The notes beneath the pieces were generated by a model. The model saw only the letters and a program-made list of their open reading frames with translations, was not told the origin of the DNA and searched no databases. This document shows, one piece after another, positions 29,363 to 40,108 of a DNA stretch of 64,000 nucleotides. This DNA comes from Sphingomonadales bacterium Ga0077557 (GTDB lineage Bacteria > Pseudomonadota > Alphaproteobacteria > Sphingomonadales > Sphingomonadaceae): contig LNFI01000030.1 in assembly GCA_001464615.1 (NCBI GenBank), forward strand, positions 1-64,000. The letters run 5' to 3'. How positions within the stretch are numbered: position 1 is the stretch's first letter; the number at the start of each line of letters is the position of its first letter. Position numbers and translations under genes: made by a program.

Positions 29363-30117
29363 TTATCATGCTCCTTGACGAAGTCACTAAAGGCGATGCG
29401 CTGGGCAAATGTTGGGGTCGTGGTAGGTTCGAAATCATCGTCAAGGCTTTTTGGCGTAGCGCTATCGAGCCAGGGCAATCGCGCCAAAATGCCTGACGTT
29501 ACGGGATCGTCGGTGCGTTCGGCGGTGATGCGCCGCAGTTTAACCCCCGCGCCAAAACTCGCCGAGAGATCGTCCGGATTGATCTTCTCGACCGATTTGG
29601 GATCGGCGAGATCGCGGAAGCGGACCATCATCGGCCAGGCGCTTGGCGGGTCGCCGGGTTGGTGCCTTGATCCAATCCTGTCCCGATAATCGCGAGGGAT
29701 CACCTGAGCACCGGCAAGCGCGAGCGCCGCCTTGAAGCGGATGTCGAAGTCCAGGTGGCTTGAATTTGGTAAGCCACGAGTCGTAGCAAGCGGTACCTGC
29801 GGCGCGGCGAGAAACAACACCGTCGACGCCCAGTCTATCAACAGGGTACCGCGGCTGCCGAGATCGACGACAACTGCTTCGCCGCGAACGGAGTGGATAA
29901 CCTGACCCGGGTTCGGGATGCTATACCGTCCCGAGATGCGCGTTGTCACCTCAATCACGCTCGACCCTGTTCGCAAGCCCTCTGGCGTGTCGACCTCCAC
30001 CGTTAGCCGATAGCGGTAGGTGGGATAGCGATTGCCAAAAGCCTCACCGCAACCCGACAGGATCGCAAGCACCGATCCCGCGAGCATCATCTTTGCGACT
30101 TTTCTTCGGTTCATCAT
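29359..30117 (-). CDS. Hypothetical lipoprotein
   Basis: Lipobox LAILSGCGEAF. Confidence 0.75.
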   Translation of the reverse strand: MMNRRKVAKMMLAGSVLAILSGCGEAFGNRYPTYRYRLTVEVDTPEGLRTGSSVIEVTTRISGRYSIPNPGQVIHSVRGEAVVVDLGSRGTLLIDWASTVLFLAAPQVPLATTRGLPNSSHLDFDIRFKAALALAGAQVIPRDYRDRIGSRHQPGDPPSAWPMMVRFRDLADPKSVEKINPDDLSASFGAGVKLRRITAERTDDPVTSGILARLPWLDSATPKSLDDDFEPTTTPTFAQRIAFSDFVKEHDK

Positions 30118-30616
30118 CTTGCAAAACCTACAATCAAATAAATGTCTGAATCATGATTATGATCATATTATAAAGAAAATATAATGACTTAGGTTTTTTG
30201 CCAACGGCGGTTTAAATTCACCATTTTTGGCGTCAAATCAGCATTCATGGTTAATGTATTGCGCTGGCCTATCTGGTCTTCGAAGACTGACCTGTCCGTC
30301 ATCTGGAAAAATAGCGGAGTTTCGGGGATGGTCGGTCGTTTGCCCAGCCGGCATGGTCATGGCATCCGACCGGCCTTTGGTCGCCGTGACACATGTTGCA
30401 GGGCGCGGGTGTAGAGCGTTACGAGCCGCCGTTCCCCTATGACGGTGGTGAGATCGAAATCGCCGGAACTATTTGGCCCTCCATGGCGGCGCGCCAGGCC
30501 CTACGCACAATCCCCCTGAAACAAGCGGCCTCAGCCTTGGCGCGTGGAACTTGTCGGGTCGGCGAGCATTGAGGATCTGGGCCGCTTTCAAACACCGCCA
30601 TCTGCTGACAACCAGT

Positions 30617-30630
30617 TTGACCGAAATCAA
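30617..30630. promoter_or_regulatory. FNR/FixK-type box upstream of ccoN
   Basis: TTGACCGAAATCAA (TTGA-N6-TCAA), 56 nt upstream of ATG. Confidence 0.75.
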
Positions 30631-30686
30631 GGGACCGCTCGGTTCGCCCGTCCATAGCGGCATTGTCCAAAGGGAAGGGACCAGGG

Positions 30687-32327
30687 ATGGATTCGATAGT
30701 TGCTCGGGCGGGGATATGGATGATCCTTGCCCTATTTGCCGCCAGTTGTGCGATGCTCGCCGTCGATTGGGGGTTTGCCGTTCATATGGGCATCGCCGCG
30801 ACGGCGGCGCTGATTACCGCTTTTGTGTCGATTCATCGCGCCGGGGACAGCGCACCGCGTGCCGTCGATACCAGCCGCTATTATGACGAGGTGATCCGCT
30901 GGGGGGTGATCGCCACTGCCTTTTGGGGCGTGGTGGGGTTTGCCGCCGGGCTGTTCATCGCGCTGCAGCTCACCTTTCCGCTGCTCAATTTCCCGACGGA
31001 GTTCACCACCTTTGGGCGGTTGCGCCCGCTGCACACCTCAGCGGTGATTTTTGCGTTTGGCGGCAATGCGCTGATCTGTTCAAGTTTCTACATCGTCCAG
31101 CGCACCTGCCGGGCGCGGTTGTTCATGCCCGCGCTCGCCCGCTTCGTGTTCTGGGGGTACCAACTCTTCATCGTGCTGGCCGCCACCGGCTATCTGATGG
31201 GCGTGACTGAGGGCCGCGAATATGCCGAGCCCGAATGGTATGTCGATCTCTGGCTGACGCTCGTCTGGGTCAGCTATCTGGTCGTGTTCGCCGGTACGAT
31301 CCTGAAGCGGTCTGAACCACATATCTATGTCGCCAACTGGTTCTTCCTGGCGTTCATCATCACCATTGCGATGCTGCATCTGGTCAACAACCTGTCGATG
31401 CCGGTGTCGTTCCTGGGCTCCAAATCCTATTCGGCCTTTGCCGGGGTGCAGGATGCGCTGACCCAGTGGTGGTACGGCCACAACGCGGTCGGCTTTTTCC
31501 TGACCGCCGGGTTCCTGGGCATGATGTATTATTTCGTGCCCAAACAGGCCGAGCGGCCGATCTACAGCTATCGCCTGTCGATCGTTCACTTCTGGTCGCT
31601 GATCTTCCTCTATATCTGGGCGGGTCCGCACCACTTGCATTACACCGCGCTGCCCGATTGGGCGCAGACATTGGGCATGGTCTTTTCGATCATGCTGTGG
31701 ATGCCGAGCTGGGGCGGCATGATCAACGGGCTGATGACGCTCAACGGCGCCTGGGACAAAATCCGCACTGATCCCATCATCCGCATGATGGTCGCCAGCC
31801 TCGCCTTTTACGGGATGAGCACCTTCGAAGGGCCGATGATGTCGGTGAAGGCCGTCAACTCGCTGTCGCATTACACCAACTGGACGATCGGCCATGTCCA
31901 TTCGGGTGCGCTCGGCTGGAACGGGATGATCACCTTCGCAGCGCTCTATTTCATGACGCCGCGGCTATGGGGCCGAACCCGGCTCTATTCGCTCCGGATG
32001 GTCAATTGGCACTTCTGGCTCGCGACGCTGGGGATCGTGCTTTACACCGCATCGATGTGGGTGGCGGGCATCACCCAGGGCTTGTTGTGGCGCGAATATG
32101 GGGCGGACGGCTTTCTCGTCTATTCCTTCGCCGAAGTCGTCCAGGCGCTGCATCCCTATTATCTGATCCGCGCGGCAGGCGGCCTGCTCTACCTCAGCGG
32201 GGGCGTGGTGATGATCGTCAATCTCTGGATGACGATCGCCGGCAAGCTCCGCGACGAGGCGCCGCTCACCCAAACACCGTTCGATGCGAGCCGGGACCAT
32301 CCGCTCGCCCCGTTCGCCGCCAGATAA
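30687..32327 (+). CDS. ccoN: cbb3-type cytochrome c oxidase subunit I
   Basis: Heme-copper oxidase helices, [25 protein letters not shown]. Confidence 0.97.
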   Translation: MDSIVARAGIWMILALFAASCAMLAVDWGFAVHMGIAATAALITAFVSIHRAGDSAPRAVDTSRYYDEVIRWGVIATAFWGVVGFAAGLFIALQLTFPLLNFPTEFTTFGRLRPLHTSAVIFAFGGNALICSSFYIVQRTCRARLFMPALARFVFWGYQLFIVLAATGYLMGVTEGREYAEPEWYVDLWLTLVWVSYLVVFAGTILKRSEPHIYVANWFFLAFIITIAMLHLVNNLSMPVSFLGSKSYSAFAGVQDALTQWWYGHNAVGFFLTAGFLGMMYYFVPKQAERPIYSYRLSIVHFWSLIFLYIWAGPHHLHYTALPDWAQTLGMVFSIMLWMPSWGGMINGLMTLNGAWDKIRTDPIIRMMVASLAFYGMSTFEGPMMSVKAVNSLSHYTNWTIGHVHSGALGWNGMITFAALYFMTPRLWGRTRLYSLRMVNWHFWLATLGIVLYTASMWVAGITQGLLWREYGADGFLVYSFAEVVQALHPYYLIRAAGGLLYLSGGVVMIVNLWMTIAGKLRDEAPLTQTPFDASRDHPLAPFAAR

Positions 32328-32339
32328 GGGACTAAACCC

Positions 32340-33077
32340 ATGGCAAGCTCCATCTTCGAACGCCACAAGGTCATCGAACGGCACGTCACGCTGCTTGGCG
32401 TTCTGGCACTGGTCACCGTCGCAATCGGCGGCATTGTCGAGATCGCGCCGCTGTTCTGGATTCAGTCGACCGTCGTCAAGGTTGACGGGGTCAGGCCCTA
32501 TACCCCGCTCGAACTCGCCGGCCGCGACGTGTATGTGCGGGAGGGATGCTATGGCTGCCACAGCCAGATGATCCGCCCGTTCCGCGACGAGACCGAGCGG
32601 TACGGCCATTACAGCCTAGCCGCGGAAAGCATGTATGATCACCCGTTCCAATGGGGATCTGAGCGCACCGGGCCCGATCTGGCGCGCACCGGCGGGCGTT
32701 ATTCGGACGGCTGGCATGTCCAGCATCTGACGGACCCGCAATCGGTGGTGCCTGAATCGATCATGCCGCCTTATGCCTTCCTCGCCACGCGCGAGATCGA
32801 CGGGAAGTCGATGGCCGCGCACCTCGTCGCGCTGCGGCGGGTCGGGGTTCCCTATAGCGATGAAGCGATCAAACAGGCCGCTGCCGATTTCGAGACGCAG
32901 GCGACCGGCGAGGGCGACACCGCCGCGTTCGTCAAACGTTATCCCAAGGCGCAGGCCCGCGATTACGATGGCGATCCCAAGCGCGTGACCGAGATGGATG
33001 CGCTGATCGCCTATCTCCAGGGCCTGGGCAATCAGATCGATTTCAAATCGGCCGAAGCACAGGAGCAGGCCAAATGA
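32340..33077 (+). CDS. ccoO: cbb3-type cytochrome c oxidase subunit II
   Basis: [18 protein letters not shown] heme c motif. Confidence 0.97.
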   Translation: MASSIFERHKVIERHVTLLGVLALVTVAIGGIVEIAPLFWIQSTVVKVDGVRPYTPLELAGRDVYVREGCYGCHSQMIRPFRDETERYGHYSLAAESMYDHPFQWGSERTGPDLARTGGRYSDGWHVQHLTDPQSVVPESIMPPYAFLATREIDGKSMAAHLVALRRVGVPYSDEAIKQAAADFETQATGEGDTAAFVKRYPKAQARDYDGDPKRVTEMDALIAYLQGLGNQIDFKSAEAQEQAK

Positions 33078-33238
33078 TCTATGAAAATTTGCGCCAGTTC
33101 GCTGACAGTTGGGGCTTGGTGGCGACGGTGGTCCTGTTCCTGACGTTGGTCGGCTGGACCTTCCTGCCCCGCGCCCGCGACGCGCATGCCCGCGCCGCCG
33201 TGATGATCCTGGAAGATGAGGAGCAGCCCCATGGCTGA
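33074..33238 (+). CDS. ccoQ: cbb3 oxidase subunit CcoQ (54 aa)
   Basis: [54 protein letters not shown]; between ccoO and ccoP. Confidence 0.9.
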   Translation: MIYENLRQFADSWGLVATVVLFLTLVGWTFLPRARDAHARAAVMILEDEEQPHG

Positions 33239-34166
33239 CGATAAACAGCGGATCGACGCTGCGACGGGGACCGGCTTTGTCGGCCATGAATGGGATGGGA
33301 TCGAAGAACTCGACACGCCGATGCCGCGCTGGTGGCTGTTCATTCTGTACGCCACGATCGTTTTCGCGGTCATCTGTGTGATCCTCTATCCAGCGATCCC
33401 GATGGCGACCAGCGCCACCCCAGGGGTGCTCGGCTGGTCCAGCCGGGGTGAGTTCCGGAAGGAACTGGCGGCTGAACAAAAGCGGATGGGGCCGATGCTG
33501 GCGCGGATCGACAGCACGCCGGTTGAACAAATTCTGGCGCATCCTGATCTGCTTCGCGCGGCCGAAGAAGGCGGGCGCGCCGCGTTCAAGATCAATTGTG
33601 TGCAGTGCCACGGTTCAGGGGCGGCGGGGAGCAAGGGCTATCCCAATCTCAATGATGATGACTGGCTATGGGGCGGCGATCTTGCCACGCTGGAGCAGAC
33701 GCTGCTCCACGGTATCCGCCATCCCGGCGACGATGCGACGCGGATGTCGCAAATGCCCGCCTTTGGCCGCGACGGCATCCTGACCGCGCCGCAGATTGAG
33801 CAGGTCGTGTCCTATGTCCGCGCGGTTTCTCGCCAGGAGCCAATGAGCGCGAGTGCGCGGGCAGGCGGGGCGCTGTTCGCGGCCAATTGCGCGGTCTGTC
33901 ACGGCGACAATGCCAAGGGCAATCGTGCGTTTGGCGCGCCGAATCTCATCGACGCTATCTGGCTCTATGGGGGTGACCGTACCAACTTGACCGAGACGAT
34001 CACCAATGCTCGTTATGGCATCATGCCGGCCTGGAATACCCGGCTCGATCCGGTGACGATCAAGATGCTTGCAACCTATGTCCATTCGCTGGGTGGTGGC
34101 GAGGCGAACCCCGCGCCGCCGGCCCCGCCGCCCATCCAGCAGACGGCCGCCAATGTCAGACCCTAA
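33231..34166 (+). CDS. ccoP: cbb3-type cytochrome c oxidase subunit III (diheme)
   Basis: Two CXXCH: CVQCHGSG, CAVCHGDN. Confidence 0.96.
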   Translation: MADDKQRIDAATGTGFVGHEWDGIEELDTPMPRWWLFILYATIVFAVICVILYPAIPMATSATPGVLGWSSRGEFRKELAAEQKRMGPMLARIDSTPVEQILAHPDLLRAAEEGGRAAFKINCVQCHGSGAAGSKGYPNLNDDDWLWGGDLATLEQTLLHGIRHPGDDATRMSQMPAFGRDGILTAPQIEQVVSYVRAVSRQEPMSASARAGGALFAANCAVCHGDNAKGNRAFGAPNLIDAIWLYGGDRTNLTETITNARYGIMPAWNTRLDPVTIKMLATYVHSLGGGEANPAPPAPPPIQQTAANVRP

Positions 34167-35640
34167 AGACCTGATCGAGCAGGAGCGTTTCTTCGAAGCA
34201 CGCCGCAAGGTCTTCCCCAAGGCCGTCAACGGGCCGTTCCGGCGGCTCAAATGGGGGATCATGGCGGTCACGCTGGCGATCTATTATCTAACGCCCTGGA
34301 TCCGGTGGGACCGCGGCCCCTATGCCCCGCATCAGGCGGCCTTGGTCGATATCGCGCATCGCCGCTTCTATTTGTTCTCGATCGAGATCTGGCCCAACGA
34401 ATTCTACTATGTCACCGGCATGCTGGTGATGGCGGGGATCGGGTTGTTCCTCGTCACCTCGGCGGTCGGGCGCGCCTGGTGTGGCTATGCCTGCCCGCAA
34501 ACGGTGTGGACCGATCTGTTCGTCCATGTCGAACGGCTGATCGAGGGGGATCGCAACGCGCAGTTCCGGCTCGAAAAATCGGGCTGGACCCCGGCCAAGA
34601 TCGGCAAACGCCTCGCCAAGCACAGCATCTGGCTGCTGATCGCGCTGGCGACAGGGGGCGCGTGGATCTTCTATTTCGCCGATGCGCCGACCCTAGCTTA
34701 CCAGATCTTCACCGGCACCGCGCCGTTCGTCGCCTATGCAACCGTCGGCATTCTGACCTTCACCACCTATACGCTTGGCGGGCTGATGCGCGAGCAGGTG
34801 TGCATTTACATGTGCCCCTGGCCGCGCATCCAGGCGGCGCTGATGGACGAACAGTCGCTCGGCGTCACCTATAAGGCCTGGCGCGGCGAGCCACGCACGC
34901 ATGGGTTGAAACGGACCCACGACTTGACCGAACTCGCCGCCAATCCGGACGCGCGGGTCGGCGACTGTATCGACTGCAATGCCTGTGTCGCGGTCTGCCC
35001 GACCGGCATCGATATTCGCGAAGGGCCGCAGATCGGCTGCATCACTTGCGGCCTGTGCATTGATGCTTGTGACGAGGTGATGGCCAAGGTCGGCCGCCCG
35101 CCGCGCCTGATCGGCTATACCAGCGACGCCGATGAGCGGATCGCCAGGGCAGGGGGCACCCCCAAGCCACCGATGAAACGCGTGCTGCGCCCGCGTACGA
35201 TCATCTATTCGCTGATCTGGGGCGGGATCGGGCTTGGCATGTTGTTCGTGCTCGGCAACCGCGCTCGGCTTGATCTGTCGGTCGCGCAGAGCCGCAATCC
35301 GGAATGGGTGCGGCTGTCGGATGGCACGATCCGCAACAGCTACACCGTGAAGCTGCGCAACATGGAAAACCGCCCGCGCGATTTCGCGGTCTCGCTAGAG
35401 GGGCTGCCGCAGGGCGTAATCTGGGTCGAATCCGGAAATCGCAAGACGGCGACCCGATCGATCAACGTCCATGTCGATGCCGATCAGGTGCGCCCGGTGC
35501 AGCTGTTCGTCGCGGCCCCCGCACAGCGCGAGGAACATACTGATATCGCGATCCGCCTGCGCGGGCTCGACGGCGAAGGCGGCAGCGTGATTGACGGCAC
35601 CCGCTTTGGCAGCCCCGAAACCGAGGAGCACCAAGAATGA
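34153..35640 (+). CDS. ccoG: Cytochrome c oxidase accessory protein CcoG (RdxA/FixG)
   Basis: CIDCNACVAVCPTGIDIREGPQIGCITCGLCIDAC ferredoxin motifs plus TMs. Confidence 0.96.
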   Translation: MSDPKDLIEQERFFEARRKVFPKAVNGPFRRLKWGIMAVTLAIYYLTPWIRWDRGPYAPHQAALVDIAHRRFYLFSIEIWPNEFYYVTGMLVMAGIGLFLVTSAVGRAWCGYACPQTVWTDLFVHVERLIEGDRNAQFRLEKSGWTPAKIGKRLAKHSIWLLIALATGGAWIFYFADAPTLAYQIFTGTAPFVAYATVGILTFTTYTLGGLMREQVCIYMCPWPRIQAALMDEQSLGVTYKAWRGEPRTHGLKRTHDLTELAANPDARVGDCIDCNACVAVCPTGIDIREGPQIGCITCGLCIDACDEVMAKVGRPPRLIGYTSDADERIARAGGTPKPPMKRVLRPRTIIYSLIWGGIGLGMLFVLGNRARLDLSVAQSRNPEWVRLSDGTIRNSYTVKLRNMENRPRDFAVSLEGLPQGVIWVESGNRKTATRSINVHVDADQVRPVQLFVAAPAQREEHTDIAIRLRGLDGEGGSVIDGTRFGSPETEEHQE

Positions 35641-36092
35641 CTCGCCCCTTCACTGGCTGGCACATGGCAGCGATCATGATCAGCTTTTTCGGGCTTATCC
35701 TCGCCGTCAATGCCATCATGGCGCGCTATGCGATCGGCACTTTTGGCGGCGTGGTCGTGGAAAACAGCTATGTCGCCAGCCAGCGCTATAATGGCTGGCT
35801 GAAGGACGCTGCGGCGCAAAAGGCGCTGGGGTGGCATGCGGTGCCGCGTGTCGATGCGCAAGGGCGGCTTCATATTGTGGCAACCGACGCATCGGGCCAG
35901 CAGCTTGACGGGCGCGTGATCGTTGTCGCCCGCCATCCGCTGGGCCGCGTGCCTGATCAACGGATCGCGCTCCACCGGACCGCCACCGATCATGTCGCTG
36001 ACCAGGCGCTGCGAAGCGGGCGCTGGCTGCTCCATATCGAGCTGATATCCGCTGGGCATCAGGCGCGCTTTGAAGATGAAGTGCAGGCATGA
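35637..36092 (+). CDS. ccoH: FixH/CcoH family protein
   Basis: Position in operon; FTGWHMAAIMISFFGLILAVNAIMARYAIGTFGGVVVENSYVASQ. Confidence 0.92.
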   Translation: MTRPFTGWHMAAIMISFFGLILAVNAIMARYAIGTFGGVVVENSYVASQRYNGWLKDAAAQKALGWHAVPRVDAQGRLHIVATDASGQQLDGRVIVVARHPLGRVPDQRIALHRTATDHVADQALRSGRWLLHIELISAGHQARFEDEVQA

Positions 36093-38221
36093 CCGCCGCC
36101 ATGCCCATCGTCGCTGATCGCGCGGCGAGCGAATCGCGCTTCATCGTTGAGGGCATGCATTGCGCGGCCTGCATCGCCCGGATCGAAGGCGCGCTTGGCA
36201 GGCTTGAGGGCGTTGTCCAGGCGCGGGTCAATTTCGGGGCCAAGTTGGTGCGCGTGGTGCATGTGCCCGACCTGGCCGACGCGGCGATCGAAGGCGCGAT
36301 CACCGAGCTTGGCTTCAAGACGCACCGCGCCAGCGCGCAGGACACGCAGCCCGGGCGCGAGGAAAGCCGCCGCCTGACCAAAGCGCTTGCTGTGGCGGGC
36401 TTTGCGGCGATGAACGTCATGCTCTTGTCGGTCTCCAACTGGTCCGGCGCGGAAGGGGCGACGCGCGACCTGTTCCACTGGCTGTCCGCGCTGATCGCCA
36501 TCCCCGCGATCGTCTATGCGGGTCGGCCCTTTTTCAGCAGCGCGTGGCGGGTGCTGAAGCACGGCCATACCAATATGGACGTGCCAATCTCGATCGGCGT
36601 GGTGCTGACCACCGCGATGAGCCTCTACGAAACCGCAGCCAGCGGGCCGCACGCCTATTTTGATGGTGCGCTGATGCTGTTGTTCTTCCTGCTCGCCGGG
36701 CGATTGCTCGACAGCATGATGCGCGCCAAGGCGGAGGATGGCGTCGCGGCGTTGCTCCGCCGTGTGCCGGGCCAGGCGCAAGTGCTGCGCCCCGATGGCA
36801 CCACTGAAATGCGGCTGGCGAGCGAGATTGCGCCCGGCATGCGCGTGCTGGTGGCAGCGGGCGAGCGCATCGGCGTCGACGGCACGATCCAGGCGGGCGA
36901 GGCGCATGTCGATCGCGCGCTGGTGTCGGGCGAAAGCGTGCCTGAACATATGGTGCCGGGCGACAAGGTCCTCGCGGGCACGATCTGCCTCGATGCGCCG
37001 CTCACCATCCGTGTGACCGCAGTCGGCATGGATACGGTGATCGCCGATATCGCCCGGCTCATGGAAAATGCGGGCCAAGGCAAGTCGCGCTATGTCCGCA
37101 TCGCCGATCGCGCCGCGCGGCTCTATGCGCCTGCCGTCCACAGCCTGGCGGCGCTCAGCTTTATCGGCTGGATGCTGGCCGGGGCCGGGCTGCACCAGTC
37201 AGTGATTATTGCGGTGGCAGTGCTGATCATCACCTGCCCTTGCGCGCTCGGGCTGGCGGTGCCGATCGCGCAGGTCGTGGCGGCGGGATCGCTGATGCGC
37301 GCCGGGATATTGATCAAGGACGGGTCAGCACTCGAACGCCTCGCCGAAGCCGACACAGTGTTGTTCGACAAGACCGGCACCGTGACGCTGGCCAAGCTGG
37401 AGCCGATATCGGGCATGCCCGAAGGCGCCGCCGAACGCGCAGCGCTGATGGCGCTCGCCCAGGCCAGCCGCCATCCGCTGTCGGTGGCAGTGCAAGAAGC
37501 ATTGGCGGGCGTGACAGCCGCCCCGGCGAGTGCGCTGGTGGAGCATGCCGGGCTCGGTGTCGAAGCCATGATCGGTGGCGAGCAGGCACGCCTAGGCAGC
37601 GCCGATTGGGTCGGTGCCGACGCCACCGGCACGCAGGTCGCCACGGTATTCCGCTGGGGTAATCGCCCGCCGCATATCATCGCCTTCGCCGATGCGATGC
37701 GCGCCGATGCGCCAGCGGTGATGGCGCGGCTCAAGGCAATGGGTTTCGCCCCGCAGCTCTTGTCGGGCGACCGGGCCGAGCCGGTGGCGGCGCTCGCCCG
37801 ACACTTGGGCATTATGGGCGTGGCGAAGCTGTCGCCTGCCGATAAATTCGCCTTCATTGAACGCCAGGCCGCGCTCGGCAAGCGCGTGCTGATGGTCGGC
37901 GACGGCCTCAACGACGGCCCCGCGCTCAAACGCGCGCATGTCGCGATGGCCCCTGCCACTGCCAGCGATGTCGGCCAGCTCGCCGCCGATCTCGTCTTTT
38001 TCGGTGACAAACTGGGCGCGGTGCCGATCGCGATCGTCGCCGCGCGCCAGACAATGGCGGTAGTGCGGCAGAATTTCGTGCTGGCGATCGGCTATAATGT
38101 CCTGGCGGTGCCGCTGGCGATGGCCGGGCTGGTCACCCCGCTGATTGCCGCGCTGGCGATGTCGGGCTCATCGCTGGTCGTGGTCGCCAACGCGTTGCGG
38201 CTGCGCGGGGCCGCGAAGTGA
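36089..38221 (+). CDS. ccoI: Cu-translocating P-type ATPase CcoI/FixI
   Basis: GMHCAACIARIEG, TCPCALGLAVP, DKTGTVT, MVGDGLNDGPAL. Confidence 0.96.
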   Translation: MTAAMPIVADRAASESRFIVEGMHCAACIARIEGALGRLEGVVQARVNFGAKLVRVVHVPDLADAAIEGAITELGFKTHRASAQDTQPGREESRRLTKALAVAGFAAMNVMLLSVSNWSGAEGATRDLFHWLSALIAIPAIVYAGRPFFSSAWRVLKHGHTNMDVPISIGVVLTTAMSLYETAASGPHAYFDGALMLLFFLLAGRLLDSMMRAKAEDGVAALLRRVPGQAQVLRPDGTTEMRLASEIAPGMRVLVAAGERIGVDGTIQAGEAHVDRALVSGESVPEHMVPGDKVLAGTICLDAPLTIRVTAVGMDTVIADIARLMENAGQGKSRYVRIADRAARLYAPAVHSLAALSFIGWMLAGAGLHQSVIIAVAVLIITCPCALGLAVPIAQVVAAGSLMRAGILIKDGSALERLAEADTVLFDKTGTVTLAKLEPISGMPEGAAERAALMALAQASRHPLSVAVQEALAGVTAAPASALVEHAGLGVEAMIGGEQARLGSADWVGADATGTQVATVFRWGNRPPHIIAFADAMRADAPAVMARLKAMGFAPQLLSGDRAEPVAALARHLGIMGVAKLSPADKFAFIERQAALGKRVLMVGDGLNDGPALKRAHVAMAPATASDVGQLAADLVFFGDKLGAVPIAIVAARQTMAVVRQNFVLAIGYNVLAVPLAMAGLVTPLIAALAMSGSSLVVVANALRLRGAAK

Positions 38222-38367
38222 CGATCCTCGCGCTACTGCTGCCCGTCGCGCTTGGGCTTGGGCTGCTGGGGCTGGCGGCATTCTTTTGGGCGGCACGATC
38301 GGGTCAGTTCGAGGATTTGGATGGGGCGGCGCTCAGGATTTTGAATGATGATGAGGATGGGGAGTAA
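38218..38367 (+). CDS. ccoS: cbb3 oxidase assembly protein CcoS (49 aa)
   Basis: MTILALLLPVALGLGLLGLAAFFWAARSGQFEDLDGAALRILNDDEDGE; GTG start overlapping ccoI stop. Confidence 0.93.
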   Translation: MTILALLLPVALGLGLLGLAAFFWAARSGQFEDLDGAALRILNDDEDGE

Positions 38368-38486
38368 GCGCGGGGCGGCGGGCGATGGTGGATTATTGAC
38401 TGCCGGCTTTCCGGATTGCATTTGGGGTAAGCAGACCGCCATTCGGACGATTGATTGCAGCGGCTTTGCGGCTTAATTCTGCCACC

Positions 38487-39026
38487 ATGGCTGTGTCCCA
38501 CCAAGTTACCCTGCGCCCTGCGACCGTTGCCGATGCGCCTATGCTGGCGCGGTGGGATCGTGAGCCGCATGTCATCGCCTGTTCCAGCGACGACCCGGAA
38601 GATGAGGTCGCCTTCGGTGGCATCGCATGGGCCGAGGAGATCGCCGATTCGGCCTATGACAGCCATTATCTGATCGCCGAGGTCGAGGGTGTGCCGGTCG
38701 GGGTCATGCAGGTCTGCGATCCCCATACGGAGCGGACGCATTACTGGGGCGAGATTGAGCAGGGGTTGAGGGCCATCGACATCTGGATCGGCCCTAAGGA
38801 GTGGCTGGGTCGGGGGGTGGGCACGCAAATGATGACCCAGATGATCGACCGCTGCTTCGCCGAGCCAGACGTCACTGGTATCGTCATCGATCCACTGAAC
38901 TCCAATACAGGCGCACACAGATTCTATCGGAGGCTGGGGTTTACGGTGGTGGGACAACGAATGTTTGATGAAGACGACTGCCTGGTCATGCGGCTGGAGA
39001 AGGCAGATTGGCCAGTCCGCGCATGA
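38487..39026 (+). CDS. GNAT acetyltransferase, AAC(6')-like
   Basis: IEQGLRAIDIWIGPKEWLGRGVGTQMM...DPLNSNTGAHRFYRRLGF. Confidence 0.8.
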   Translation: MAVSHQVTLRPATVADAPMLARWDREPHVIACSSDDPEDEVAFGGIAWAEEIADSAYDSHYLIAEVEGVPVGVMQVCDPHTERTHYWGEIEQGLRAIDIWIGPKEWLGRGVGTQMMTQMIDRCFAEPDVTGIVIDPLNSNTGAHRFYRRLGFTVVGQRMFDEDDCLVMRLEKADWPVRA

Positions 39027-39175
39027 CCTTAAGGGATTCGCCCTTCTCCTTGCTGTCGCCGAACGCCGATTGCTCAGCGAATGGCAGGTTTCAAGCAACC
39101 GAAAATTCGCGCTGTTCGGCTGGGATTGGGGCGACGCTTGCCACCTAGTGCGATCCCAACCATCAGCCCCACAAA

Positions 39176-39203
39176 AAGGGGCGAGCATCGCTGCCCGCCC
39201 CTT
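39176..39203 (+). terminator. Hairpin downstream of GNAT gene
   Basis: AAGGGGCG AGCATCGCTGCC CGCCCCTT. Confidence 0.65.
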
Positions 39204-39226
39204 GGTGCCTTGATCCGGCTCGTACC

Positions 39227-39369
39227 TAGAGCCTGATGACGTTAGGTCGCTTCAACCATATACCCGTTCGGGCTGAGCGAAGTCGAAGCCCACGCGCTTC
39301 GCATGCCCTTCGACTTCGCTCAGGGCGAACGGGGTTTGGGTTAGTCCAATCCAAAGTCATGAGACTCTA
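39227..39369. repeat. Palindromic repeat element copy 2 in convergent junction
   Basis: TAGAGCCTGATGAC ... GTCATGAGACTCTA termini; inner CCCGTTCGGGCTGAGCGAAGTCGAAGCCC / CCCTTCGACTTCGCTCAGGGCGAACGGG. Confidence 0.85.
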
Positions 39370-40050
39370 AAGCCGAATACCAAACCCCACCCCGACAACA
39401 ATCGGGCTGATCCGCGTCTTCACCGTCTGCGTGCCGAGCGCGGTGGTGGTGAGCGTCGCGCGGGGGTCCATATTGATATATTTGGCGTCGATGTTCAGGA
39501 AGAATTTCTTGTTCAGATCAATATCGACCCCGCCCTGCAGCGCATAACCGACACTGTCATTGATGTGCACGCGCGTCGGCCCCACCGCCGCGACCAGCCC
39601 TGGTGTGGCCTTTTCATTCCAGAACACGGTGTAGTTAATGCCCGCGCCGACATAGGGCCGGATCTTGCCCTTGGAATTGAAGTGATATTGCGCGGTCAGC
39701 GTTGGTGGCAGCACCCAGGTGTTGACGACATTGCCAATGCCCGATGTCACACCCGCCTTGCCATGCGCCGAGTGCCGGGTGGTGGCGGCGATCAGCTCAA
39801 AGCCGATATTGTCGGTCGCCATCCAGGTGACATCGACTTCGGGCGCGAATGAATCGCCAACGGTCAGCCGATCATTGGGAAGAGTGGGGAGAATGCCGTC
39901 GGAGGTGCCGGTAGGGTTCACCCAGATACCACGGACGCGCAGCAGCACGTCGTGCGCTTTCAGCCCTTCGCCTTCGCGGGCGAGCGCTGGCGTGGCGGTC
40001 AGCCCGGCGCCGACCACCGCGAGGGCGATCAATGTTCCGGAGATTTTCAT
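39367..40050 (-). CDS. OmpW family outer membrane protein
   Basis: Signal peptide, VRGIWVNPTGTSD..., GAGINYTVFWNEK, VGVGFGIRL C-terminus. Confidence 0.9.
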   Translation of the reverse strand: MKISGTLIALAVVGAGLTATPALAREGEGLKAHDVLLRVRGIWVNPTGTSDGILPTLPNDRLTVGDSFAPEVDVTWMATDNIGFELIAATTRHSAHGKAGVTSGIGNVVNTWVLPPTLTAQYHFNSKGKIRPYVGAGINYTVFWNEKATPGLVAAVGPTRVHINDSVGYALQGGVDIDLNKKFFLNIDAKYINMDPRATLTTTALGTQTVKTRISPIVVGVGFGIRL

Positions 40051-40108
40051 GATGTGTTCCCTTGGTTGGTGATGGGGGCGGCTCTGCGCCCTGCCCAAGT
40101 GAAGGTCT

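Noticed and set aside
30473-30886. 137-aa ORF overlapping the ccoN start
   Set aside because: Out of frame with ccoN, contains the FNR box region, and lacks any recognisable domain.
36059-37195. 378-aa ORF antisense to ccoI
   Set aside because: ccoI motifs are complete on the plus strand; antisense frame has no family signature.
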